From contig CAZPBC010000005.1 in the NCBI GenBank assembly GCA_964584775.1, forward strand, positions 13,560 to 77,559: 64,000 nucleotides of DNA. The letters are read 5' to 3'. A program made the translations under genes and the position numbers. Positions 34,081-42,620 of this stretch are shown here, piece by piece. The DNA comes from CAZPBC01 sp964584775 (GTDB lineage Bacteria; Chlamydiota; Chlamydiia; Chlamydiales; SLFE01). Under the pieces are notes generated by a model. That model was given only the letters and a program-made list of their open reading frames with translations, was not told where the DNA came from and did no database searches. The stretch's first letter is position 1, and the number at the start of each line of letters is the position of its first letter.

Positions 34081-35143
34081 CCGAGTTGAGCTTCTTTTGA
34101 TGGTAGTGTTTAACCAAACTGTTGGAAACCTCGTCTAACTCCCCATCCATCGCTCGGTCCAGGTTATAGAGTGTCAGATCGATCCGGTGGTCAGTGACGC
34201 GGTTCTGGGGGAAATTGTAGGTCCGTATCCGCTCAGAGCGGTCTCCAGTCCCCACTTGAGACTGTCTCGCGGAAGCCATCTCTTTTTCCTTCCTCAAGCG
34301 CTCCTCCTCTGCCACTTTTGCAGCAAGGAGACGGAGGGCCTTTTCACGGTTTTTGATCTGGCTTCTCTCATCCTGGCAAGCGACCACGATTCCTGTAGGG
34401 AGGTGGGTTAAACGCACAGCACTGTCAGTGGTGTTGACATGCTGTCCCCCTGCTCCTGAGGAGCGATAGGTGTCGACACGGAGGTCTTTTTCTTCGATTT
34501 TAATGACCTCATCTTCACCCGGTTCTGCAAGAGCCGCAACCGTGATGGCAGAGGTATGGACACGCCCTTGCGCCTCGGTTTCAGGAACCCGTTGAACGCG
34601 GTGCGTTCCCGCCTCATACTGCATCATCCGAAAGACATTCGGACCACTCAGGACCATGATCAGTTCTTTGAAGCCCCCTGCTTCAGATGGTGTTGAAGAG
34701 AGCACCTCTACACTCCAACCCATGCGGTCGGCAAACATACGGTACATCCGTGTCACATCACCGACAAAGAGGGCCGCTTCGTCCCCTCCTGTTCCTGCGC
34801 GGATTTCAATAATCGTGTTTTTATGGTCATTGGGGTCGGGTGGAACGAGAAGGGTTTCTAGTTCGCTGCTTTTTTTCTCGATCAGGGCATCGAGCTTCGT
34901 GAGCTCTTCTGTGAGGACCTCGCGAAACTCAGGATCCTCTTCGATCTCCAGCATCTCTCGATTTTCGACAGCCTCTTTGGTGTACTTCTCCAACTCTTCG
35001 GCACACGCTTTCACACTGGTGAGGTAGGAGTGCTCTTGGGTCAACTCACGGTAGCGCTTTTTATCGCCCAGCACATCGGGATCCCCTAGTTGTGCTTCCA
35101 CTTTTTCAAGCTTTTGTAAGAGTCTAGAAACTTTTTCTTTCAT
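34067..35143 (-). CDS. prfA: Peptide chain release factor 1
   Basis: 358 residues. Stop-codon recognition tripeptide PET at 187-189 (RVQRVPETEAQGR, the PxT type of RF1), catalytic GGQ at 232-234 (SSGAGGQHVNTTDSAVR). RF1 reads UAA and UAG. No clear Shine-Dalgarno is visible before the ATG; a strong hairpin ends 8 nt upstream. prmC overlaps its 3' end. Confidence 0.96.
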   Translation of the reverse strand: MKEKVSRLLQKLEKVEAQLGDPDVLGDKKRYRELTQEHSYLTSVKACAEELEKYTKEAVENREMLEIEEDPEFREVLTEELTKLDALIEKKSSELETLLVPPDPNDHKNTIIEIRAGTGGDEAALFVGDVTRMYRMFADRMGWSVEVLSSTPSEAGGFKELIMVLSGPNVFRMMQYEAGTHRVQRVPETEAQGRVHTSAITVAALAEPGEDEVIKIEEKDLRVDTYRSSGAGGQHVNTTDSAVRLTHLPTGIVVACQDERSQIKNREKALRLLAAKVAEEERLRKEKEMASARQSQVGTGDRSERIRTYNFPQNRVTDHRIDLTLYNLDRAMDGELDEVSNSLVKHYHQKKLNSDADD

Positions 35144-35150
35144 CGATGCT

Positions 35151-35194
35151 AAAATGCCGCTCTATCATCCACGAAAGGTGGCTATAGAGCGGCA
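35151..35194 (-). terminator. Hairpin between rpmE and prfA, terminator or attenuator
   Basis: Arms TGCCGCTCTAT (35155-35165) and its complement (35184-35194) pair over 11 bp, with an inner CCAC/GTGG stem. On the minus strand the hairpin is followed by ATTTTAGC, with the short T-run at 35154-35151. It lies 22 nt after the rpmE stop and 8 nt before the prfA ATG. The short T-run suggests partial termination. Confidence 0.6.
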
Positions 35195-35215
35195 AGAGGT
35201 CAAGAATTTATAAAT

Positions 35216-35473
35216 TTACTTTTTGCCAGACTGTTTTGAAGCATATCGCTTACGGAACTTATCGATACGACCTTCGGTGTCTACTAGGCCTTGCTCACCA
35301 GAGAAGAACGGATGAGAATAGGCAGAGATAGAGACAGGGAAAACAGGATACTCTACACCTTCGAAAGTCTCTGTCGCTTCGCACTCCATGGCGGCACCAC
35401 AGACAAACTTCTTCCCGGTAGAGGAGTCCACAAAAAGAATTTTTTGATACTTTGGGTGTTTATCTTTTTTCAT
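35216..35473 (-). CDS. rpmE: 50S ribosomal protein L31 (type B-like)
   Basis: 85 residues. HPKYQKILFVDSSTGKKFVCG, then VSISAYSHPFFSGEQGLVDTEGR and VDKF-type end (IDKFRKRY) match chlamydial L31. The four-Cys zinc pattern of type A L31 is missing (only two cysteines), as in type B. The start is preceded by GGAG. Confidence 0.94.
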   Translation of the reverse strand: MKKDKHPKYQKILFVDSSTGKKFVCGAAMECEATETFEGVEYPVFPVSISAYSHPFFSGEQGLVDTEGRIDKFRKRYASKQSGKK

Positions 35474-35526
35474 TTTTTCTCCAATTCGTCAAATAGTTGT
35501 CAGATAATACCTGTTTCACCCCTTAC

Positions 35527-36015
35527 TTACAAGGATTTTTCAACTCGTTTCTTCTTAAAAAAACTTTGAATCATCCAGCGGGCTGGCTCCTCTAGGACTC
35601 CCCCACGCACCTTCAATTGATGAATTGGATGCGGCTCAGCAGCAAGATCCACCCAACTCCCACAAGCCCCATGCCTCAGGTCAGGAGCCCCATAGACAAG
35701 CTCTTCAACTCTGGAGAGGACCATGGCACCAAAACACATTGAACAGGGCTCAAGGGTGCAGTAGAGCTTTGCTCCCTCTAGGCGCCAATTCTCTACCGAG
35801 TTGGCAGCGGCCGTAATCGCCAGCATCTCCGCATGGGCCGTCGCATCTCTCAACATTTCCACCTGATTGTGCCCTCTAGCAATGACACGCCCCTCTTTCA
35901 CAACGACAGCCCCGATGGGAACTTCATCCTTTTTGAATGCTTTCTGCGCCTCTTTCAGCGCCTCAAGCATCCATTTCTCATCGTCGTTTTGAGGTTGAAT
36001 CTGATGGAGTTCCAT
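35527..36015 (-). CDS. tadA: tRNA-specific adenosine deaminase
   Basis: 162 residues starting at MELHQIQPQN; the frame stays open to 36204 but the extra 63 residues look random and the family start fits 36015. Zinc ligands and catalytic Glu are in HAEMLA (His61, Glu63) and PCSMC (Cys91, Cys94). It makes inosine at the wobble position of tRNA-Arg(ACG). It is divergent from the small gene at 36123. Confidence 0.92.
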   Translation of the reverse strand: MELHQIQPQNDDEKWMLEALKEAQKAFKKDEVPIGAVVVKEGRVIARGHNQVEMLRDATAHAEMLAITAAANSVENWRLEGAKLYCTLEPCSMCFGAMVLSRVEELVYGAPDLRHGACGSWVDLAAEPHPIHQLKVRGGVLEEPARWMIQSFFKKKRVEKSL

Positions 36016-36122
36016 TAGGCCCGTTGCCTCCACATAGCTTGAATAAGCCGATGGTCCACAATCCTTTTCCTTTTTAGCCAGGTCGTATATAAGGAGGTAG
36101 TGTAAGACAACAGTGAATTTTA

Positions 36123-36374
36123 ATGGGCAAAAGACACGAATACTTCTATGGAAAACCCGTTCTCGAAGAGAGAGAACAGGAGTATATAGAGAAAATTCTA
36201 TCAAAATACCGATCAGAAACAGCCTCCCCCGAACTCAAAAAAAAAATTTGGGATGAACTCCAGCATGAAAAGCATCTTGGAAACATCACCATCCCCTTCA
36301 AGGTCGTTTACCGCCACGACGCCTACGGAAAGTACCCCGACGCGATCGAAGTCATTCTAGATACGAAACTCTAA
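36123..36374 (+). CDS. Small conserved-looking hypothetical protein
   Basis: 83 residues, no membrane segment. N-terminal half helical and charged (EEREQEYIEKILSKYRSE, PELKKKIWDELQHEKHLG); C-terminal half beta-like (ITIPFKVVYRHDAYGKYPDA). I do not recognise the family. It is upstream of rpsO with a 120-nt gap, and it occupies the tadA-rpsO interval, where Chlamydia has a small uncharacterised gene as I recall. Confidence 0.65.
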   Translation: MGKRHEYFYGKPVLEEREQEYIEKILSKYRSETASPELKKKIWDELQHEKHLGNITIPFKVVYRHDAYGKYPDAIEVILDTKL

Positions 36375-36494
36375 GTAGGAAGCTCTAGATTTAAATGTGG
36401 ATTTCATGCTATCATAGGGCCACTAAATCAATATCCACTGACTGCCGTCGTTTTAAAATTCGTTTTATACGACTCTAACCTCAAAAGGAATGCA

Positions 36495-36764
36495 ATGTCA
36501 TTAGATAAAGGCACCAAAGAAGAAATCACTAAGAAATTCCAACTCCACGAAAAAGATACCGGTTCTGCAGACGTTCAAATTGCGATTTTAACTGAGAGAA
36601 TCACTGAGCTGACCGAACACCTGAAGCAGTCTCCAAAAGACCACGCTTCCAGACTCTCCCTACTCAAGCTCGTAGGCCAAAGACGACGCCTTCTAGACTA
36701 TCTCAACTCTACAGACACCAAGCGTTACCAAGCCCTCATCAAGAAGCTCAAGCTCCGTCGATAA
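36495..36764 (+). CDS. rpsO: 30S ribosomal protein S15
   Basis: 89 residues, the exact S15 length. TGSADVQIAILTERITELTEHLK and DHASRLSLLKLVGQRRRLLDYL are the signature. It binds the central domain of 16S rRNA early in assembly. It is followed by a strong terminator and, further on, by pnp, the classical rpsO-pnp linkage, here interrupted by a small membrane protein gene. Confidence 0.97.
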   Translation: MSLDKGTKEEITKKFQLHEKDTGSADVQIAILTERITELTEHLKQSPKDHASRLSLLKLVGQRRRLLDYLNSTDTKRYQALIKKLKLRR

Positions 36765-36795
36765 GCGCTCCTCAACGCACTGTAAAAAATATTTT

Positions 36796-36821
36796 AAAGC
36801 TGGCATTTGCCAGCTTTTTTT
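36796..36821 (+). terminator. Rho-independent terminator of rpsO
   Basis: AAAGCTGGCA (36796-36805), 2-nt loop, TGCCAGCTTT (36808-36817), then further T's to 36821. The perfect 10-bp stem and T-run are 32 nt past the stop. Confidence 0.9.
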
Positions 36822-36866
36822 GTCACTAGCGTGGGTATTTCATGAAAAATCCAGGCTAAAAATAAA

Positions 36867-36887
36867 ATACCGTAAAAAATACGGTAT
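36867..36887. repeat. Short perfect inverted repeat, possible operator
   Basis: ATACCGTA-AAAAA-TACGGTAT, arms 8 bp at 36867-36874 and 36880-36887. It lies 55 nt before the gene at 36943 in a promoter-like position. No T-run follows on the plus strand, so termination is unlikely. A repressor site is a guess. Confidence 0.4.
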
Positions 36888-36942
36888 ATATGACAATCCA
36901 CAAATGTTAAAATTTCTACTTTATACGATGTAGGAGAACTGT

Positions 36943-37317
36943 TTGGTTCGTTTTAATCACCTCAATCTTTTGATGTCTAACACCTTAGCAACTTGCAAAG
37001 GATGCGATTTTCCAATCCGCGGCGCTCTCATGATCGCAGGTTGTGTGATGATCGGTTTTGGGGTGAAGCTTCTTGCCAAAGCGCTCACTCAAGACAAAAT
37101 GAGTCACAAAGGAGCACTGCAGCGCCATCTCATTGAATTTACTGCTGCCTTGATCCTCTCTGGAGCGACCTCACTATTGGTTGTCTTCATCACCGGTTTC
37201 GAGGTCAACATGAGCACCGTTTTCACTGCGTTCATCTGGATGCTGATCCCCTCCGTCTTAGATTTCTACCTCTCTTGGATAATGCCCCCATCCGAAAATC
37301 GCTCTTCGGATTTGTGA
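36943..37317 (+). CDS. Hypothetical membrane protein
   Basis: 124 residues with a TTG start at 36943; AGGAG ends 6 nt before it, a perfect SD for that codon. An ATG at 36973 (MSNTLATCKG) would give 114 residues but has no SD. Three membrane segments are likely: about 29-47 (LMIAGCVMIGFGVKLLAKAL), 67-87 (FTAALILSGATSLLVVFITG) and 92-113. A CxxC pair (CKGCDFPIRG) is near the N-terminus. No family recognised. Confidence 0.62.
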   Translation: MVRFNHLNLLMSNTLATCKGCDFPIRGALMIAGCVMIGFGVKLLAKALTQDKMSHKGALQRHLIEFTAALILSGATSLLVVFITGFEVNMSTVFTAFIWMLIPSVLDFYLSWIMPPSENRSSDL

Positions 37318-37517
37318 ACCCTCTCCTCCCCTTGCAAAATAGTCATGATATAGGAGAAAATAGATCTACTTGGGAGTTGAGATGGAATTGAAATCAGACA
37401 ATTCTTTTTGAAACTCATTCGAAAAGAACTCTCTGAATTCACTTCAAGTCTCTCATCTCCTAAGAATTACGGGATTTTCCGTACCCAATTCAAATTTCAA
37501 ATTAAGGAGATGCATTC

Positions 37518-39614
37518 ATGCATAGAGAAATCTTAAATTTTAAACTAGGTGACAAAGAAATTAGCTTTGAAACCGGTAAAATTGCTAGACAGGCAAATGG
37601 ATCTGTTTTGGTTAAAATGGGAGACTCCTATGTCTTCTCGGCTGCCTGTGCTGCAGAAAAGCCTCAAGAAGGCATTGACTTCTTCCCCCTAAGGATCGAC
37701 TACCAAGAGAAGTTCTCTTCTGCTGGTAAGACCCTTGGAGGATACTTAAAGCGAGAAGGCCGTCCTTCTGAGAAAGAAATCCTCACCTGCCGCCTCATTG
37801 ACCGCCCTCTTCGCCCCATGTTTGAAGATGGCTATTACAATGAAGTTCAAATTCTCAACTATGTTTGGTCCTATGATGGAGTCCACTCTACAGAACCTCT
37901 CGCGATCTGCGCTGCTTCAGCAGCTCTTGTCATTTCTGACATTCCTCTGAAGAAGCCTATCGGAGCTGTTCGTGTCGGCCGACTTGATGGAAAGTTTGTC
38001 ATCAACCCCACTGTTCAAGAGCAAGAAACATCTGACCTCGACCTCGTGATCGCTGGTACAGAGGATGCGGTCTTGATGATTGAAGGTTACTGCGACTTCC
38101 TCACAGAAGATGAGGTCATCCAGTCTATTGAAGCTGGACATGAAGCGATCAAGGTGATCTGCCAACATCTTAGCCACTGGCAGAAGACGATTGGTAAAGA
38201 AAAGAACCTATCCACCCTTCTCCCCCCTCCGTCAGATGAGGTCTTCACTGCTGTCAAAGAGGCCATCGGTGACCAGCTCACCTGCCTCCGGATCAAGGAC
38301 AAGGAAGAGAGAGAAGAGGCGACTTCTAAAATGAAAGAAACGCTTCTGGAAAAGCTTTGCCCAGAAGAGGGTGCTCAGTTTGATGAGTCGGAAGTCAAGT
38401 TTGCGTTCAAGAAGGTCCAGTCTGACTACATGCGCGATATGATCCTGAATGAAGGAGTGCGAACGGATGGACGAAAGACCACCGATATCCGCCCCATTGA
38501 CATTGAGCTTTCTCTTCTTCCCCGCGTTCACGGTTCTGCTCTCTTCACGCGAGGAGAGACCCAGTCTGTGGCCGTCTGTACGCTCGGAGGAGAGACCATG
38601 GGACAGCGTTTCGAAAGCCTCGATGGTGAAGGCGCTAAACGCTTCTACCTACAGTACTCTTTCCCTCCCTTCTCCGTAGGAGAAGTCGGACGTGCAGGTC
38701 CTCCAGGACGCCGAGAAATCGGACATGGAAAGCTCGCGGAGCGCGCATTGATGCACGTCATCCCTACAAAAGAGGACTTCCCCTACATCATCCGCGTAGA
38801 GTCTAACATCACAGAGTCCAATGGATCTTCTTCCATGGCTTCGGTTTGTGGTGGATGTCTTGCCCTGATGAATGCAGGAGTCCCTGTGAGGAAGCCCGTT
38901 TCTGGGATCGCGATGGGATTGATTTTAGAAAAAGACAAGCACACCATCCTTTCTGACATCCTTGGTTTGGAAGATGCGCTTGGTGACATGGACTTTAAAA
39001 TCACCGGTGACCAAGAGGGCATCACTGCTTTCCAAATGGACATCAAGGTAGAGGGAATCACGATTGAGATCATGAAATCTGCTCTTGCTCAAGCGAAAGA
39101 GGGACGTGTGCACATCTTGAACAAAATGCTCGAAGCTTCCCCCACACACGCTGAAGACGTTTCAATCTACGCTCCAAGGATTGTATCAATCCAAGTTAAA
39201 CAGAGCCAGATTGGAACCATTATCGGCCCTGGTGGAAAGCAAATCCGTGCCATCACTGAAGAAACCGGTGTACAGATCGATATCAACGACGATGGAATCG
39301 TCAGCATTGCTTCAAATGATAAAGAGGCACTTGAAAAGGCCGTCTCGATTGTTGAAGGTCTCGTCGCTGAAGTGGAAGAAGGAAAGACCTACGACGGGAC
39401 GATCAAGAAGATCATGCCTTTTGGCCTCTTCGTTGAAGTCCTACCAGGTAAAGAAGGCCTCTGCCACATCTCAGAATATGATCTTAAGCGCATCGAAGAC
39501 TTAAACGATGTCGTGAAAGAGGGTGACAAGATCACCGTCAAAGTTCTAGAGATTGGAAAGGATGGCAAAGTCCGCCTGAGCCGTAAAGCTCTACTGAAAA
39601 AGGCAAGTGCTTAA
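37518..39614 (+). CDS. pnp: Polyribonucleotide nucleotidyltransferase
   Basis: 698 residues. Two RNase PH domains, the second with FTRGETQSVAVCTLGG and GKLAERALMHVIP; the KH domain contains GTIIGPGGKQIRAITEETG; the S1 domain near the end reads GTIKKIMPFGLFVEVLPGKEGLCHISE. PNPase degrades RNA 3'-5' by phosphorolysis. The 200-nt leader (37318-37517) has no gene; it holds complementary stretches around CTTGGGAGTTGAGATG and CATCTCCTAAG that could form the long leader stem typical of autoregulated pnp messages, but this is not certain. Confidence 0.97.
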   Translation: MHREILNFKLGDKEISFETGKIARQANGSVLVKMGDSYVFSAACAAEKPQEGIDFFPLRIDYQEKFSSAGKTLGGYLKREGRPSEKEILTCRLIDRPLRPMFEDGYYNEVQILNYVWSYDGVHSTEPLAICAASAALVISDIPLKKPIGAVRVGRLDGKFVINPTVQEQETSDLDLVIAGTEDAVLMIEGYCDFLTEDEVIQSIEAGHEAIKVICQHLSHWQKTIGKEKNLSTLLPPPSDEVFTAVKEAIGDQLTCLRIKDKEEREEATSKMKETLLEKLCPEEGAQFDESEVKFAFKKVQSDYMRDMILNEGVRTDGRKTTDIRPIDIELSLLPRVHGSALFTRGETQSVAVCTLGGETMGQRFESLDGEGAKRFYLQYSFPPFSVGEVGRAGPPGRREIGHGKLAERALMHVIPTKEDFPYIIRVESNITESNGSSSMASVCGGCLALMNAGVPVRKPVSGIAMGLILEKDKHTILSDILGLEDALGDMDFKITGDQEGITAFQMDIKVEGITIEIMKSALAQAKEGRVHILNKMLEASPTHAEDVSIYAPRIVSIQVKQSQIGTIIGPGGKQIRAITEETGVQIDINDDGIVSIASNDKEALEKAVSIVEGLVAEVEEGKTYDGTIKKIMPFGLFVEVLPGKEGLCHISEYDLKRIEDLNDVVKEGDKITVKVLEIGKDGKVRLSRKALLKKASA

Positions 39615-39636
39615 ACCACTTGCCCGGTTCGTGAGC

Positions 39637-39671
39637 AAAAAAAGACCGCTATTTCAGCGGTCTTTTTTTTT
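39637..39671. terminator. Bidirectional terminator between pnp and ftsH
   Basis: AAAGACCGCT (39641-39650), loop ATTTC, AGCGGTCTTT (39656-39665), flanked by an A-run on the left (39637-39643) and a T-run on the right (39663-39671). It can end transcripts of both convergent genes. Confidence 0.9.
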
Positions 39672-39693
39672 GGGATAATTTTTGGAATCCAGG

Positions 39694-42450
39694 TTATGCA
39701 GTGGCATTTCCCTCTTGACCAGTCAGAGGACGCTCCACTCGGTTGTCATCCGAGGACTCCTCTTCAGGTGGGGGTGGTGGAGGACGTTTATGAAGCTCTT
39801 CTTGCTTCTTCAGACGAAGCTTCTTCTCTGCGTCATCCCAACGGCCTTCCATAATGATTTGGAGATCTTCTGAATCGAGAGTTTCATACTCCATGAGGAG
39901 GTTCGCCATCAACTCTAGCTTCTCACGGTTTTCCTTAATGATACGGATCGCGGTGGTGTTCGCCTCATCGAGAATATCTCTCACCTCTTTGTCGATCTCT
40001 TTAGCTGTCTCTTCAGAGTATTTCTTCTCGTGGTACCCTTGGATACCGAGGTATGAGCCAGACTCGCTGCGCTCATCATAAGCCACCGTTCCCAATTTCT
40101 CACTCATTCCCCATTCGCAAACCATGCTTCTCGCGATATGAGTCGCTTGCTCAATGTCTTGCTTTGCTCCCGAAGAGATATCGCCGACAAAGACATCCTC
40201 AGCGCAGCGTCCACCCATGAGCACCGCAAGCTGATCAATGAGCTCTTTTTTCCAGTAACTCACGCGGTTTTTCTTTGGTAGGAACATGGTTGCACCGAGA
40301 GACATCCCTCGAGGAATGATGGTCACCTTATCGATAGGATCGCCGTGCTCGACCACCAAGCCGACAACGGTATGTCCTGCTTCGTGGTATGCTGTCGTCT
40401 TCTTCTCGTTCTCATCGAGCTCCATGGAGCGTCTTTCTTTTCCATAGAGCACTTTGTCGCGGGCTTCCATACACTCCTGCATCGTCACAGCAGTACGCCC
40501 TTTACGAGCAGCGATGAGTGCTGCTTCGTTCAACATGTTCCCCAGGTCTGCACCAGAAGAACCAGGAGTTCCACGTGCAATCGCCATTAGATCGACGGAG
40601 CTGTCCATTTTGATTTTCTTAGCGTGGACTTTGAGAATCTCAAAACGCCCTTTGATATCGGGGAGAGGAATCGCAACGTTGCGGTCGAAACGGCCAGGGC
40701 GGAGTAGCGCTTTATCAAGGACATCCGGTCTGTTGGTGGCAGCCATGATGATGACCCCCTCATTGGGATCGAAACCATCCATCTCGACAAGGAGTTGGTT
40801 GAGTGTCTGTTCACGCTCATCGTGTCCCCCACCGATGCCTGCGCCTCTATGGCGTCCGACAGCATCGATCTCGTCAATAAAGATGATGCAAGGAGCATTT
40901 TTCTTCGCTTGGTCAAAGAGGTCTCGAATACGGCTTGCACCGACACCGACGAACATTTCGACAAAGTCTGAGCCGGAAATCGAGAAGAAGGGTCGTTCAG
41001 CTTCACCTGCCACCGCACGGGCGGTGAGGGTCTTACCGGTACCAGGGGAACCCACCAAGAGCACCCCTTTAGGAATCCGCCCTCCTAAAGCCGTGAACTT
41101 CTTCGGGTTTTTCAAAAAGTCGACAATTTCTTCCAGTTCTTCTAGAGATTCATCGATCCCCGCTACATCCTTAAAGGTGACGCGGTTCTCCCCTTTTGGT
41201 TGAACCATCTTCGCAGGTGACTTGCCGAAGCTCATCGCACCAGATCCAACACCCTTCACCTGTCTTGCAAAAAGCATGTAAAGGACAAGAAGAACAGAAA
41301 AGGCAATGAGTGCCGGGAAAAGGTAGCTGAGGTATTTCGGTGGTGGCTCTTCACTTCGAAATTTCTTTTCCAGAACTGCATTGAGAGGCTGGTCGGGAGC
41401 TTTGAAGTAGCCACCTCGGTTCTTCTCAAACGCGGCCCACTCATCTTTTGCCACTAAAAACCACTGGCGGTACGCTTCAGCATCTTGGCGTGAAAGCGCC
41501 CTTGTAGAAAGCTCTTTATTGTTGAAAAACCAGATCACGCCGGTGACGCTGTTCTGAGCTTTTTTCAACAGCACTTGGTTCGTGTCCAACTTTGTCATCA
41601 ACTGATCATACTTTGAGAGCTCGTCTTTGTAGTTTCTGACGGAACGGAGTTGGTTCAACCTCGCGCCTTGATCCAGACTTCCGATCTGCACTGAGATGTC
41701 TGTCAACGCAGCGAGAGCTTTCGAATAGATCGCAGTCTGCTGGTCTACTGTCTTACCAGGTTGAAAAGCAGATTGAACTTCTTTTCGGATATCTCTGAGT
41801 TGATTTTTGATTTTTTGATTTCCGATCCCTAGAGTCGGTGAGCGGAAGGCATCCACCAGTTCAGCTAGCTCTTTTCCAGTCGCAGTCGAAGCCGTCTCAG
41901 AAGGAGAAGCCTTCAGTTTGGCTAGGCTTGCCTTCACTTGGTCAATGCTCGGTGTTTTTCGGTCGGAGAGGGTCCTGACGACGATAGCGCCCTCGCCATC
42001 ACGTAGAGAAGGCAGCTCCTCTACAACAGTGAATCCTGTAGGAGGAATGGCGCTGTTAGAGAGATGAAGGTAGAGGTCTGTCGCATCATCAATCTTGCCT
42101 CGCAGCTGAGTCAGCTCGCCCTCAAGTCGCTCTTTCTCAGCCTTATACTCATGATTTTGATTCAAAAGCTCGAGATATTTAAAGCGTTTCTTCCCTGCGT
42201 CAGTCTTCTTTTCCCTAAATTTTCCTGAAAAGGTGACTAAATTGTCATTGATAGCAGTCTTTCGACTATCCTCGGGCTGGATCAAATCCAGATTGACTAA
42301 AGACTCCAACTGATAACTGAAGGAGATCTTCGCCGTCTTGACATCGAGGAAGTTTTGCATCAACAAGACCACGAAAAAAGCAACGATCACAAAAAGAATG
42401 AAGTTGCCTGGCATTGTTTTTTTGGGATCTGGGCTATTTGAATCGCTCAT
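39694..42450 (-). CDS. ftsH: ATP-dependent zinc metalloprotease FtsH (long chlamydial form)
   Basis: 918 residues, against about 650 in E. coli. A first membrane span is at about 17-34; then a long extracytoplasmic region (about 35-380) with charged coiled segments; a second span at about 380-400 (YLFPALIAFSVLLVLYMLFA). The AAA module has Walker A GSPGTGKT (Lys473) and IIFIDEIDAVGRHRG. The zinc site HEAGH is at 689-693. It degrades misfolded and short-lived membrane proteins. The long outer region agrees with the roughly 900-residue chlamydial FtsH I remember. Confidence 0.96.
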   Translation of the reverse strand: MSDSNSPDPKKTMPGNFILFVIVAFFVVLLMQNFLDVKTAKISFSYQLESLVNLDLIQPEDSRKTAINDNLVTFSGKFREKKTDAGKKRFKYLELLNQNHEYKAEKERLEGELTQLRGKIDDATDLYLHLSNSAIPPTGFTVVEELPSLRDGEGAIVVRTLSDRKTPSIDQVKASLAKLKASPSETASTATGKELAELVDAFRSPTLGIGNQKIKNQLRDIRKEVQSAFQPGKTVDQQTAIYSKALAALTDISVQIGSLDQGARLNQLRSVRNYKDELSKYDQLMTKLDTNQVLLKKAQNSVTGVIWFFNNKELSTRALSRQDAEAYRQWFLVAKDEWAAFEKNRGGYFKAPDQPLNAVLEKKFRSEEPPPKYLSYLFPALIAFSVLLVLYMLFARQVKGVGSGAMSFGKSPAKMVQPKGENRVTFKDVAGIDESLEELEEIVDFLKNPKKFTALGGRIPKGVLLVGSPGTGKTLTARAVAGEAERPFFSISGSDFVEMFVGVGASRIRDLFDQAKKNAPCIIFIDEIDAVGRHRGAGIGGGHDEREQTLNQLLVEMDGFDPNEGVIIMAATNRPDVLDKALLRPGRFDRNVAIPLPDIKGRFEILKVHAKKIKMDSSVDLMAIARGTPGSSGADLGNMLNEAALIAARKGRTAVTMQECMEARDKVLYGKERRSMELDENEKKTTAYHEAGHTVVGLVVEHGDPIDKVTIIPRGMSLGATMFLPKKNRVSYWKKELIDQLAVLMGGRCAEDVFVGDISSGAKQDIEQATHIARSMVCEWGMSEKLGTVAYDERSESGSYLGIQGYHEKKYSEETAKEIDKEVRDILDEANTTAIRIIKENREKLELMANLLMEYETLDSEDLQIIMEGRWDDAEKKLRLKKQEELHKRPPPPPPEEESSDDNRVERPLTGQEGNATA

Positions 42451-42498
42451 AATACACTACTATCATTGGCTTTGAAAAGAGTTACAAAAAAGTGTAAA

Positions 42499-42526
42499 AT
42501 TATCATAAACGTCTATTGATTTCCAA
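42499..42526 (-). promoter_or_regulatory. Putative promoter of ftsH
   Basis: On the minus strand TTGGAA (42526-42521), 16 bp, GATAAT (42504-42499); predicted start near 42492, 42 nt before the ATG at 42450. Confidence 0.45.
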
Positions 42527-42620
42527 CATAAGTTACTGAAAAATAACGGACTCTCAACCGCCCATTTTGTCAGTAAAATTGTATAGAGACACTTTTCTTG
42601 GTTGTAGTTCATTGACAAAA

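Noticed and set aside
36016..36204. 63-residue N-terminal extension of tadA
   Set aside because: It does not resemble any TadA N-terminus and would run across the divergent promoter region.
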